From: an uncultured Candidatus Peregrinibacteria bacterium
GTDB taxonomy: Bacteria; Patescibacteriota; Gracilibacteria; Peribacterales; Peribacteraceae
Direction of reading: 5' to 3'
DNA length: 43,062 nucleotides
NCBI GenBank assembly: GCA_937863435.1
Contig: CALMES010000119.1
Coordinates: forward strand, 1-43,062
Part shown: positions 17,964 through 26,176 of the stretch, piece after piece
How positions within the stretch are numbered: position 1 is the first letter of the stretch
How the letters are laid out: each line of letters begins with the position of its first letter
Program-made: the position numbers and the translations under genes
Notes under the pieces: generated by a model
The model's database searches: none
The model's input: only the letters and a program-made list of their open reading frames with translations
Told to the model about the DNA's origin: nothing

Positions 17964-20371
17964 ACCAGATCGCTATACTCAGTCGTAAATTTTACTGTGA
18001 GCCCATTAACGGGTCTACGTTTTCCGCAAATCTCGGTGACTTTGTACCATATTTGAAGGCTAACATTATCGAGAAACTGAAATTTATCTCAGAATTTGAG
18101 GTAAAAACAAGCGTTCTCGCGGATGCTACTACCGAAATTCTGTTCACCACTAGCGGCGGTAATAGCTTTTTGACACATCCGTATTTATCGTGGGCTCCGG
18201 AAGGTTTTAAAATCGGCGATACAATTAAAGTAGTGCGGGGAGCCAACTCAGATACCGGTACGATCACGGCTCTATCTGCCGGAGTTATGACCATATCCGG
18301 CACTGACTTTGCTGGAGCGCCTCTTAACCTAGTTAGCGGTACATCGTACAATGATTTGGAGGTTTATAATGCCACAGTACCAACTTCATGCGTGTTCAAA
18401 TATGGGGTAGTGGCAAACATTACAGGCAGCCCATCCCTTACAACCGCGTCACCGGACCCGTACGCCTCGTGGTTGGACGGACAGCAACAAGCGTTTTACT
18501 GTGACGGTATCACCGGATCGCTCACGCCTATGACCTCCACTATGACTTCCTCATCCATATACGCAGACCCTCGCATAAAGTACGACGGTGTGGCCGCAGA
18601 TGGGTACACGTTTTCGTTTACTCTGGAGTTTGAGTTCCGGCAGGAGTTCTGGAAGGTTGACTGGGGCACCAATTTTGATACTCAGACGGTACCGTATGTT
18701 TTTACGTTTCCTAATTCATTCCGTTTGCAATGCGAGTACCGTCTCGGCACTTCTGCGAACGACCCCAACGAGCTCCGGGTTTTCACCGACGGTACACCGG
18801 CCAACTACGTTAACGGTTCGGTGGGATTTGTCGGTAAGAGCTTCGCAAATGGCGGCGTAAATTATGCTAAGAGCGGAACTGTATCGTATACAAATGGGTC
18901 CGAAGTTCTCACTACCCCAGAGGCGACAGTAACAACTCACTGCGTAGCTCAGATTGAGAAGTTCTCAGGCATCTTTGCAGCCGGTCAGAAAATTATCCTA
19001 TACTTTGCGAAACTGGCAACCGATACAGAGTACTCCAATATCAATACAGCGTCGTGGGATACTATTCGTATTTTCGACTCCAAAGAGCAGACGGAGGGAG
19101 CGGCATCGGTTGACTCTACGGTAATTCAGAACCTCGTGGTAGCAATCAACGGCACAGCTACCCTCCTCGATCTAGAGTGGGATTTAGTTTTCGATGCGGC
19201 ACAGCAGGCGTTGATTGATAACGGTACAAAAATTTTCATCGGGGTAGGAGTTGCGGACGATTCTCTCTCAGCTCTGGACTCTGACCGTATGATCGTATGG
19301 CTCGATTGCCGGACCATGACAAAAAACACAGACATAACTGGCTTAATTACGGGCAACAATTGTAATTTATACACGAGTGAGAAAGATTATCGGAGCACAG
19401 GTGTAAAAACGTCCGATGTGAACACATGGGTAAACAGGCTACATTTGTGTTCGTTTCAATTCTATCTAACGAAAGAGACTCAATCATTATCGGCAAGACC
19501 TATAACAAATATCAAGTCAATATCGGGGCAAATAATTTCTCGAAATCAGACAACTGGAGCCGAATTCATTTTAGATAATTTTGACATAGATATGGGTTCT
19601 GTAGTACAGTTTCCTATTGGTAGCGCTTATTATCAGCTTGTGAACAATTCAGGAAATCGTGATTTTAAAATAAAACCAGGATCAGATCAAAGTTACTGGT
19701 TTGTTACATCGCAAAAACCGGTAGCTTTTGACGCAACGCAATTGTGGACAGTTGGGTGGCCTTTTATTATTCCGTGGCAGCAATGGAAAGCTAATCCAAA
19801 CGTCCCGGTTGAATTTTACAACTCTACTGAGGAGCAAAATAATTTGAATTATAGAACCTCAAATTATGATAATACTGGCGACTGGGATATTTTCGTTAGA
19901 CTACTTGTTAAAGTTGAGAAGAACGGAGTAAGTACTGACTATGGGTTATATTCTACAGAGTGTAACGTGAAAGACTTTAACGCTCAACCGTCTGCGCTAT
20001 TCGCATATTCCGCTACCACCAAATTAAAAGATAAGGACGGTAACTATGTTGACGACATCTATATCGGTGAAAAAATGACTATAGAGACTACCATTACCGA
20101 ATCAAGTATTAGCTCCCTCGATTCAACAAAAATTTTAGCCGAGCACGTAATGGGCGTATCAGGATCTATCGACGAATTTTGTCGTTTACATTCAAGGGTA
20201 TTATGGGATTATCCAGGTAACTTATTAAAGCCTATCGATGGAGAAACGCGCGTGAAATTAACTTTTGATGGGCCAGGAGACAAAGTAATTATAGAGTCGG
20301 CTATAGATGAGGATTCGGTGGATCCAACTCAGCCGTATGACATTTATACTCATTTTTTAGAGGAAAGATAA
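17960..20371 (+). CDS. Large tail structural protein
   Basis: 803 residues, beta-rich throughout, no enzyme motif. The N-terminal block (IAILSRKFYCEPINGSTFSA) and the late domain (about 690-803, containing KLKDKDGNYVDDIYIGEKMT) are framed by long beta regions. Size and place suggest a baseplate component or fibre base. The segment from about 19,330 to 20,100 is AT-richer than the first half. Confidence 0.55.
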   Translation: MNQIAILSRKFYCEPINGSTFSANLGDFVPYLKANIIEKLKFISEFEVKTSVLADATTEILFTTSGGNSFLTHPYLSWAPEGFKIGDTIKVVRGANSDTGTITALSAGVMTISGTDFAGAPLNLVSGTSYNDLEVYNATVPTSCVFKYGVVANITGSPSLTTASPDPYASWLDGQQQAFYCDGITGSLTPMTSTMTSSSIYADPRIKYDGVAADGYTFSFTLEFEFRQEFWKVDWGTNFDTQTVPYVFTFPNSFRLQCEYRLGTSANDPNELRVFTDGTPANYVNGSVGFVGKSFANGGVNYAKSGTVSYTNGSEVLTTPEATVTTHCVAQIEKFSGIFAAGQKIILYFAKLATDTEYSNINTASWDTIRIFDSKEQTEGAASVDSTVIQNLVVAINGTATLLDLEWDLVFDAAQQALIDNGTKIFIGVGVADDSLSALDSDRMIVWLDCRTMTKNTDITGLITGNNCNLYTSEKDYRSTGVKTSDVNTWVNRLHLCSFQFYLTKETQSLSARPITNIKSISGQIISRNQTTGAEFILDNFDIDMGSVVQFPIGSAYYQLVNNSGNRDFKIKPGSDQSYWFVTSQKPVAFDATQLWTVGWPFIIPWQQWKANPNVPVEFYNSTEEQNNLNYRTSNYDNTGDWDIFVRLLVKVEKNGVSTDYGLYSTECNVKDFNAQPSALFAYSATTKLKDKDGNYVDDIYIGEKMTIETTITESSISSLDSTKILAEHVMGVSGSIDEFCRLHSRVLWDYPGNLLKPIDGETRVKLTFDGPGDKVIIESAIDEDSVDPTQPYDIYTHFLEER

Positions 20372-21306
20372 TGGTAAGACTATGGAACGGGTCAACGACG
20401 ACCCAAAATCAACGGCACTACTCCACAAAGAGGACATTTATACCGACTCTTCGTCGTGCATTAACTGAAACAGACCAAGACTTTTGCACCTGTAAGGTTC
20501 AGTGCATCCCTTGCTTGAAATTGCTCACTGATGAGATTGGACAGGATAAATATAAAAACGACTTTTTCACTCTGTTTCAGAATTCAGTAACCGGAGGATC
20601 ACATAAGGTATTTATTATAGTCGATGGAATAGAGAGTGAAGTCACCGACAATACGTTTGGGGAACTATTTAATGGAGTAAATACTTACGGCTATCGTTTT
20701 GATGCTTATAAAATTTGGCTTTCGTTTCAGAGGTACCAGGAGTTTAGCGCTGTTATTAGAAATTATAACTCGGCTGGGGCTATGGTTCAAGAAAAATACT
20801 CTGTTTGTTTTCGATTGATGAAATACACAGACAAGACTGCTAACGGAACTGTACGTATAGAAACTCGTAAAGTTGGAAAGTTGAGGCATGGTAATGATTA
20901 CACGAATTTAGAACAAGTAAGTTCGCTGGTAAAAACACCTCCATACTGGAAACAACAGGTTAGGCTTCCGGGATCGCTAAAATTATCAGGCAACCCGATT
21001 GAACTTGACCGTCTTATGTTGAACGACAATGAGCAGAGTTCATTGCAGATTATGGACAGAGGAGACCTAGAGTACGATCTCACTATTAACCTGGTATCGT
21101 CCGAACAGATCATGGATGTACTCATGGATGACCTGTTCGCTAACATGGTAATGGTGAGTGATTACAACGTGTACAACTTTGAAAAATACCGCGACGTTAG
21201 GCTGATCCGAATATCTACGGAACTGCAGCCGCGAGTAGTAAAAAGAAAATCGTTTACTTTTAAGATGAAACGAGAGCTCTCGAATATTGAGAAGTTCAAC
21301 GACTAA
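20371..21306 (+). CDS. Tail-associated protein
   Basis: 311 residues, last gene of the tail operon; its ATG overlaps the previous stop by one base. An N-terminal cysteine cluster CTCKVQCIPC (about residues 37-46) is notable. The rest is mixed alpha/beta without a known motif. Its stop overlaps that of the convergent gene at 21303. Confidence 0.55.
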   Translation: MVRLWNGSTTTQNQRHYSTKRTFIPTLRRALTETDQDFCTCKVQCIPCLKLLTDEIGQDKYKNDFFTLFQNSVTGGSHKVFIIVDGIESEVTDNTFGELFNGVNTYGYRFDAYKIWLSFQRYQEFSAVIRNYNSAGAMVQEKYSVCFRLMKYTDKTANGTVRIETRKVGKLRHGNDYTNLEQVSSLVKTPPYWKQQVRLPGSLKLSGNPIELDRLMLNDNEQSSLQIMDRGDLEYDLTINLVSSEQIMDVLMDDLFANMVMVSDYNVYNFEKYRDVRLIRISTELQPRVVKRKSFTFKMKRELSNIEKFND

Positions 21307-21677
21307 TAGATGAGGGTGCATTTTACCGCCATTCTAACTCGCTGACGTTCGCCGTTTATTTCACCTGCAGGGACTTTCACGCGTCCGAAAACTGTAGCCA
21401 TTGAAATAACGCCTATTTCGTATTTAACGTCCTTTACTCCTTCAAGGTTCTGACCCTTCCAGTAGGATTTTTTATTTACCACCGGCTCCATACATTTGGC
21501 CAGCAATTGACAGGTAAATAACAGTGTTCCGTCGTGTGAACTACCTCGAATTATCTCGTATTGAGCGCCTGTTTTCTTTGTTAGGTTTGGATTTATGGTA
21601 ATATGCTCTGGTAGTGCTATACCCATCATGTTTACACAAACTGATTCTGGATTCACGTACTCTTTTTTGAATTTCAT
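21303..21677 (-). CDS. Hypothetical protein, end of minus operon
   Basis: 124 residues, beta-rich (EIGVISMATVFGRVKVPAGE), last gene of the leftward operon. It meets the tail operon tail to tail, with overlapping stops and no hairpin between. Not recognised. Confidence 0.55.
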   Translation of the reverse strand: MKFKKEYVNPESVCVNMMGIALPEHITINPNLTKKTGAQYEIIRGSSHDGTLLFTCQLLAKCMEPVVNKKSYWKGQNLEGVKDVKYEIGVISMATVFGRVKVPAGEINGERQRVRMAVKCTLIY

Positions 21678-21679
21678 AT

Positions 21680-21982
21680 TTAAAATAGTTTTGCCTGTGT
21701 GTTTTCTGGAGCGTCGATTTTAGGAAGTTTTCTACCCCCCCCTTGTGTAGACCGGTGTATCTGCTCCAGAATAGCGTACAGCTTGTCCCAGTTCACTTGC
21801 TTACTTATCCCTGTGTTGAGGTTTTTTACGTCACAAAAGTAAATTCGGCCATCGTAGTGCGTGCCGGTGACCTCAAACTCCACGCCCTCTGAGTAAAATT
21901 TACGATTAGGAGCCAGCCGGAGGGTGCCGGTGATGTACTCATTATTGCTGGTCTGCTTTTTTGCTTTAGCGCCTGATCCCAT
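21680..21982 (-). CDS. Hypothetical small protein
   Basis: Up to 103 residues; the ATG at 21982 (MGSGAKAKKQ) gives 100 and overlaps the upstream gene less than the ATG at 21991. A short basic start, a beta-rich centre (GVEFEVTGTHYDGRIYFCDV), and a tail ending AKLF. The opening of the protein resembles an SH3-like small barrel, but this is a guess. Confidence 0.5.
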   Translation of the reverse strand: MGSGAKAKKQTSNNEYITGTLRLAPNRKFYSEGVEFEVTGTHYDGRIYFCDVKNLNTGISKQVNWDKLYAILEQIHRSTQGGGRKLPKIDAPENTQAKLF

Positions 21983-22145
21983 GCTGCACACCCTTTGACA
22001 TTACGCGCATGCAGTGAGCCGCCTCCTCAGCAGTAACTACTCCGCAATGCGAGTTATAATTTGTGCGGATGCGGAACCACCAGTAAAGCTCACGTATTTT
22101 ATCGAGCTGTTCCTGCTCCTTTTTTGAAATTAGATTTATTTTCAT
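21966..22145 (-). CDS. Hypothetical small protein
   Basis: 59 residues from ATG 22145 (MKINLISKKEQEQLDKIREL), preferred over the longer frame because it overlaps the preceding small gene by ATGA. Helical, with WWFRIRTNY and EEAAHCMRVMSKG. Not recognised. Confidence 0.5.
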   Translation of the reverse strand: MKINLISKKEQEQLDKIRELYWWFRIRTNYNSHCGVVTAEEAAHCMRVMSKGVQHGIRR

Positions 22146-22243
22146 GGTGTCATTATTACGGCTCCTACCGTCCACATGGTCAGTACAAATACTACTGAAA
22201 ACGTGAGTATCCAAAAGCCGAGATTTTCTTTAAATTTTTTCAT
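22142..22243 (-). CDS. 33-residue single-span membrane peptide
   Basis: Starts MKKFKENLGFW, then one membrane segment (LTFSVVFVLTMWTVGAVIM). It overlaps the gene after it by four bases (ATGA) and the gene before it at a single base. The tight chaining supports translation. It may act on the host envelope, perhaps in exclusion or inhibition; that is a guess. Confidence 0.5.
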   Translation of the reverse strand: MKKFKENLGFWILTFSVVFVLTMWTVGAVIMTP

Positions 22244-22344
22244 CAATTCAGTATTAAGTAACCGATCACAATACCTGCAGCAAACCCGATGTAGATAAGT
22301 CCGTAATCTTTCAGGTAATCTACAGCAGCGTAGTAAATTATCAT
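22243..22344 (-). CDS. 33-residue membrane peptide
   Basis: MIIYYAAVDYLKDYG followed by LIYIGFAAGIVIGYLILN, one hydrophobic segment ending at the C-terminus. Its start overlaps the upstream stop (ATGA at 22341-22344) and its stop adjoins the next start. Same length as the neighbouring membrane peptide but with no shared sequence. Confidence 0.5.
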   Translation of the reverse strand: MIIYYAAVDYLKDYGLIYIGFAAGIVIGYLILN

Positions 22345-22607
22345 GGCTGAGGTTTTAAAATAAACAAATCAATGTCGCTGAGTGGAAGTTCAAATATCAT
22401 TTTATAAACATAGGGGACTATATAATGCTTGCCGGTGAATGGGCTTACATAGTCTCCCTCCTTTTCAAAATCGTACTCAACGATGTAGGTCTCTTTTCCT
22501 ATCTCTTTCATTACACATGACTGACCTCTACGAATAAACCCGTTATCACCATTTCGGAATGATCGAATTTCTTTTTGTGCAATAACCGTACTGCCTGCCT
22601 GCATCAT
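22341..22607 (-). CDS. Hypothetical protein
   Basis: 88 residues, beta-rich (KEIRSFRNGDNGFIRRGQSC, DYVSPFTGKHYIV). It overlaps both neighbours by four bases. The form suggests a small SH3-like or OB-like protein; not recognised. Confidence 0.5.
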   Translation of the reverse strand: MMQAGSTVIAQKEIRSFRNGDNGFIRRGQSCVMKEIGKETYIVEYDFEKEGDYVSPFTGKHYIVPYVYKMIFELPLSDIDLFILKPQP

Positions 22608-22801
22608 TTTCTGATTTGTTTTTTGAGTTGTTCTACCTGCATTTTCAGGACCTCCTCGCGCTCCCGCATGTCGCAGAATAGCTTTAAAAATTTCGGTCCT
22701 GCTTTTTCTCCTGCAGTAAGGAGATCTGCCTGGGCGATCACCGACTCATCGGTGATCCGGTCCCGGGTCTCTTTGGGTAATTCGCTGTATGTGTTACTCA
22801 T
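22604..22801 (-). CDS. Hypothetical helical protein
   Basis: 65 residues from ATG 22801 (MSNTYSELPKETRDRITDES), with a coiled-coil end (REREEVLKMQVEQLKKQIRK). The longer upstream frame would run through the acidic small gene and is rejected. Possibly a DNA- or protein-binding helper. Confidence 0.5.
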   Translation of the reverse strand: MSNTYSELPKETRDRITDESVIAQADLLTAGEKAGPKFLKLFCDMREREEVLKMQVEQLKKQIRK

Positions 22802-22925
22802 CGTCCTCCATTGCTTCGTCCTCTTTGGACTGGTTATAATCGTCGAGTTCGTCCTGATCCTCTTCGGTCCATACTTCCGGCTCATCGTCCTGACGATCCG
22901 GCATAAAGTCTCTCCAGTTGTTCAT
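22794..22925 (-). CDS. 43-residue acidic protein
   Basis: MNNWRDFMPDRQDDEPEVWT followed by an almost wholly acidic tail (16 Asp or Glu in the last 24 residues). The stop overlaps the next start region by eight bases. Such acidic small phage proteins often mimic DNA or bind host enzymes; here that is only an analogy. Confidence 0.45.
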   Translation of the reverse strand: MNNWRDFMPDRQDDEPEVWTEEDQDELDDYNQSKEDEAMEDDE

Positions 22926-22948
22926 AGTGCTTCTTTTTACCACCAAAT

Positions 22949-22973
22949 CCCCGGACTCATAAATGAGCCGGGG
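22949..22973. other. Strong hairpin between small genes
   Basis: CCCCGG with CCGGGG plus an inner CTCA/TGAG pair around TAAA. No good T-run on either side, so it may slow transcription, protect the RNA end, or weakly terminate the 23007 gene. Confidence 0.4.
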
Positions 22974-23006
22974 CGGTGTTCCTGAGACTTCCAGGAACTC
23001 AGAAAA

Positions 23007-23321
23007 TTAGATTACTACCATTGTTTCAATCAATTGTTTTTTTGTTGCTACAGTCACGAATGGCTCGTAGTATTGGCAGTTGCCAAATTGTTTGTCAGTA
23101 ATGAAGGTTACTTTGTGCGGCTTAGAAAGACCTGAGATTTTCTTTACTGCGGCTACTGCAGCCTCTTTTGAGGCAAAGTGTCTGATAATTTCGGTTTGCG
23201 CAATTGAGTAACCACCATTTGCGTGTGATTTGTTAATCAATTTTAGATCGGCTTTTGTCGGTTTGTTGTTTACCGGTGTGATAATCGCCCATGTGATTGT
23301 GTAAGCGTTTAATGTTGTCAT
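23007..23321 (-). CDS. Hypothetical protein with own promoter
   Basis: 104 residues, beginning MTTLNAYTITWAIITPVNNK and containing HFASKEAAVAAVKKISGLSK. The mixed alpha/beta form resembles small protein-binding phage proteins. It follows a 131-base gap with a TAACTTTG promoter element, and a hairpin lies behind it, so it may be expressed separately from the upstream glycosyltransferase genes. Confidence 0.55.
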   Translation of the reverse strand: MTTLNAYTITWAIITPVNNKPTKADLKLINKSHANGGYSIAQTEIIRHFASKEAAVAAVKKISGLSKPHKVTFITDKQFGNCQYYEPFVTVATKKQLIETMVVI

Positions 23322-23365
23322 ATTGGAAGTTTTTAACCCGCCAGCTTTATTGCTCTTGGATGAAC

Positions 23366-23373
23366 CAAAGTTA
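23366..23373 (-). promoter_or_regulatory. Promoter element for 23321 gene
   Basis: TAACTTTG on minus matches TAnnTTTG and lies behind the AT-rich ATAAATTATA-type block (23376-23420) shared with other phage promoters. It leaves a leader of about 40 bases. Confidence 0.45.
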
Positions 23374-23452
23374 AGACATTTATTTATAGTTTTATATATA
23401 ATTTATAAATAAATTACGTTTAAATTTTAACAAACCAGTAACGACGCGGTTT

Positions 23453-24097
23453 TCAGGCTGGAAAATACCGCCGGATTACGGCGTTTATGCGGTCTGCGCG
23501 CTTGACCTGGTTAATACCCCGTCCGGTTGAGGTTTGTTTATCGTGGTATCGGTACCAGTACAGAAAGTGCGGGCAAAATTCGGTGCGGCGGTCATGGCTC
23601 AGTAACCACATATTTAGGTCAGTTTCCTGAGCATCCTCGAGAGATTGGTCAAATATGAACCCGCGCGACTCACGAACGAACTCCAGAGCCTCCTTGGTGT
23701 ACATGAGTGTGCCGCCGTGCAACGGGTTACGGTAACGAAAATCCTTTAATGTTACTTGCTGATTAACCGGTACGATCTCTGTCACTTTGCGACTACCCTC
23801 AATATCCCGAAAGTTGTACGCGCAACCATAAATAAAGTCTGCACCGGTTGCCTCCAGCGTCTCAACCGACCGGCTCACGCAGTCAGGGGGCAGAAAATCG
23901 TCCTCGCTGAGGTATTTAATGTAATCACCGGTACACCTGGCGATACCGTTATTTGCGTTCTCTGAGGCATTTTTATCTGGTCCATACTCCACGATCACCT
24001 CAACATTGGGGTAATCCTGTGCATGAGCGGACGCTATAGCCTCGTGCAGCCAGCCGCGATCCTCTGAGTAGTTGATAATGATTGATACTTTTTTCAT
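23453..24097 (-). CDS. Glycosyltransferase family 2
   Basis: 214 residues. The opening strand MKKVSIIINYSEDRGWLHEA, the helix ASAHAQDYPNVEVIVEYGPD and the nucleotide-sugar/metal motif SEDDF (64-68) are typical of GT-A fold family 2 transferases. A late FDQSLEDAQETDLNMWLLSH corresponds to the catalytic ED region. It would move a sugar from a nucleotide donor to an unknown acceptor: virion protein, DNA or host surface glycan. It is the last gene of the module with AsnB and the acyltransferase. Confidence 0.85.
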   Translation of the reverse strand: MKKVSIIINYSEDRGWLHEAIASAHAQDYPNVEVIVEYGPDKNASENANNGIARCTGDYIKYLSEDDFLPPDCVSRSVETLEATGADFIYGCAYNFRDIEGSRKVTEIVPVNQQVTLKDFRYRNPLHGGTLMYTKEALEFVRESRGFIFDQSLEDAQETDLNMWLLSHDRRTEFCPHFLYWYRYHDKQTSTGRGINQVKRADRINAVIRRYFPA

Positions 24098-24294
24098 TTG
24101 CCGTGCTTTTTGTTGGCTATCTTAAACTCTGGCCGACTCATAATCCTGTTCTGGATATTGTGTATATCTCGTGCATGCTCTTGAAGGTCTGCCGGGTGCA
24201 TTTTTGGCAGTGCATGTAGAGTGTTCCATAGTTTTACTGTGAGATTTACTGCGTCGCGTTCCATTTTGGTTAATCGGGTTCTTTGCGCTTTCAT
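24094..24294 (-). CDS. Hypothetical helical protein
   Basis: 66 residues, wholly helical and basic, lying between the acyltransferase and glycosyltransferase genes and overlapping both by four bases. Not recognised. The tight overlaps place it in the same module. Confidence 0.55.
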   Translation of the reverse strand: MKAQRTRLTKMERDAVNLTVKLWNTLHALPKMHPADLQEHARDIHNIQNRIMSRPEFKIANKKHGK

Positions 24295-24803
24295 TTGCTC
24301 AGGGGTTTTGCCGGGTTGCCTACTACTGTCTGCTGATCCTCCACATCTTTTACGACCACAGCACCCATGCCTACCAGTGAATTTTTACCGACTTTTTTAC
24401 GGTTGCGAACCGTTACGCCGAGCTTTATTTTGGCTCCGTCGCCTACCTGCACATAACCGCCGAGAATTGTACCGGTGCAAATTTCGCAGCCGTTGCCGAT
24501 TACAACGTCATGGCCTACATGTGAGTGCGCCATGATGAGGTTATCGGACCCGATCACCGTCTTTTTACCTTCATCAAATGGGCGCTGAATGGTCACCATT
24601 TCACTGATTACGTTATTATCGCCTATCTGCACTGTCCCCTTGAAGTCGGCGGGAATCTTGCCTCTAATCTCTCCGTTGCCTCCGATAACTGTATAGGGAC
24701 CAATCGTATTACCCTTGCCGAGAGTGACGCAATCGTGGATAATAGCTGTTTCGTGGATTTTATTGCTCGGGTCATGGCGTGAATTTGGGTCGTAAATATC
24801 CAT
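24291..24803 (-). CDS. Left-handed beta-helix acyltransferase (LpxA/sugar O-acyltransferase type)
   Basis: 170 residues of hexapeptide repeats ([LIV]Gxxxx). KIHETAIIHDCVTLGKGNTI, GPYTVIGG and MAHSHVGHDVVIGNG closely follow the LpxA pattern, with the catalytic-type His in AHSHVGHD (about 92-99). LpxA itself is about 260 residues and has a helical C-terminus that is absent here, so a sugar acetyl- or acyltransferase of the NeuD/WbbJ kind is more likely. One base overlaps the AsnB stop. With the glycosyltransferases it suggests the building of an acylated sugar. Confidence 0.8.
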   Translation of the reverse strand: MDIYDPNSRHDPSNKIHETAIIHDCVTLGKGNTIGPYTVIGGNGEIRGKIPADFKGTVQIGDNNVISEMVTIQRPFDEGKKTVIGSDNLIMAHSHVGHDVVIGNGCEICTGTILGGYVQVGDGAKIKLGVTVRNRKKVGKNSLVGMGAVVVKDVEDQQTVVGNPAKPLSK

Positions 24804-26176
24804 TATTTCTGGGTTTTATGGGCGAGGGCCAGCTCGACCCACTCCTCGTTTGTTACTGGATTTGAAAATCCGCGTTTTTTTGCATACGCTACAGCAGGTT
24901 TGAGCCAGTGCTCCTCGATGGCTACATCCTTTAAAATCCGTTTCTCTCTCCTGAATTCTTCCGGTAGGGAGAGAACAAAATCCACCAGGTCGTTATCCAG
25001 GAAAGGGTACCGAGTCTCCAGTGTGTGCGCTCCGGCCATGCGGTCCTCCACTACGAGTATGCCACGCAGGTAAAGCCAGTCGTATTGCTTGTGCCACACA
25101 GTAGCGTAGTCAGATTTAGGGTGAGAGGTGCGTTTAATTACCTCCTCAATCTCGCGGTTATACCGGTGAGTATAACCGGAAAAAAGCTCATCGGAACCCG
25201 CGCCGGAATAAACCACCCGGCAACCGAGCTGTTTTGCCATTTCTGCCAGCGCATAATTGGTATAGCATGATCCCACTTTCAGGTCGTCCAGCGCATCCAG
25301 TGCGCGAGGGATGTACACAGCTTTTAAATCTGAATTATGCACGCGGGTGAAGTGCTGGCCGTGAGAATTTACTTTAAAGAGCTCGGCCTCGCTGTAATCC
25401 TTTTCCTGGTAGTCCATGCTCAGGCAAATATCCGGTAGATTCGCTGCGAGGATACCGCTATCTACACCACCGGAGAGGTAGCAGGCTGTTTTATGCTTTG
25501 TCTGGTTGCGTCTGAACGACTGCTCCAGTAATTTTTTGAGCTGGAGCTTTGCTGAGGTGTAATCTATATTGATTTCATCCCGGTAGCAGTCAAACGGTAA
25601 CGACTCAACTCTGCGGATGCCTTCGTAAATCGTATCATTTGTCATTACACCGAGAGAGTGTTTCCAGTCGGCGACCGCAGCAGGTTTGAGGGGTAGGTCA
25701 GGGAACACAGCCAGGATGCCTTTAACCTCAGAGCAAATGTAAGTAGTACCCTCGTGTGTGTACTCATAGAGCTGTTTGATACCGTACCGATCGGTGAACC
25801 GGTGGAGCTGTTTTTTTTTGTGATCGTACCACACTACGGCGAAAAAGCCGTTTAACTCGTCCAGTTTTTCGAGCCCGAATTTGTAAAGAAACGAGCCCAG
25901 TAACTCTGTGTCACTGTCACTACGCAAATCAATGTCGTATTTTGCTGCCAACTCTCTGTAGTTTGAGATGAACCCATTAAACAGCATATTTTTATAGGGC
26001 TGAGGTTGATTATCCGGTGACACTGGCAACCATTCAAACCGTGCGTATATGTTTTGCGCCAATTCTACAGTGTGTGTGCCTCTCATTCCGCGCGACTCAA
26101 TCGCTTTGCTCATTTTGGCGAGCTGACCGTCATACCCGAACTCCTCCGGGGTGATTACTACGCTGATTCCGCACAT
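24803..26176 (-). CDS. asnB: Asparagine synthetase (glutamine-hydrolysing) homologue
   Basis: 457 residues. Cys2 of MCGISVV is the nucleophile of the class II glutamine amidotransferase domain (1-190), which also shows the FNGFISNYREL glutamine-site region. SGGVDS (235-240) is the ATP-pyrophosphatase loop, followed by YSGAGSDELFSGY and ETRYPFLD. The family releases ammonia from glutamine and transfers it to an adenylated carboxylate, usually aspartate. In sugar gene clusters homologues amidate uronic acids. Somewhat shorter than cellular AsnB. The start overlaps the end of the upstream glycosyltransferase gene. The neighbours make sugar amidation more plausible than asparagine supply, but that is inference. 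Confidence 0.88.
   Translation of the reverse strand: MCGISVVITPEEFGYDGQLAKMSKAIESRGMRGTHTVELAQNIYARFEWLPVSPDNQPQPYKNMLFNGFISNYRELAAKYDIDLRSDSDTELLGSFLYKFGLEKLDELNGFFAVVWYDHKKKQLHRFTDRYGIKQLYEYTHEGTTYICSEVKGILAVFPDLPLKPAAVADWKHSLGVMTNDTIYEGIRRVESLPFDCYRDEINIDYTSAKLQLKKLLEQSFRRNQTKHKTACYLSGGVDSGILAANLPDICLSMDYQEKDYSEAELFKVNSHGQHFTRVHNSDLKAVYIPRALDALDDLKVGSCYTNYALAEMAKQLGCRVVYSGAGSDELFSGYTHRYNREIEEVIKRTSHPKSDYATVWHKQYDWLYLRGILVVEDRMAGAHTLETRYPFLDNDLVDFVLSLPEEFRREKRILKDVAIEEHWLKPAVAYAKKRGFSNPVTNEEWVELALAHKTQK

Noticed and set aside
24803-26176. DNA hypermodification by 7-deazaguanine pathway
   Set aside because: The amidotransferase is AsnB-like and no QueC, QueD, QueE, FolE or Tgt/DpdA homologue is present in the window.
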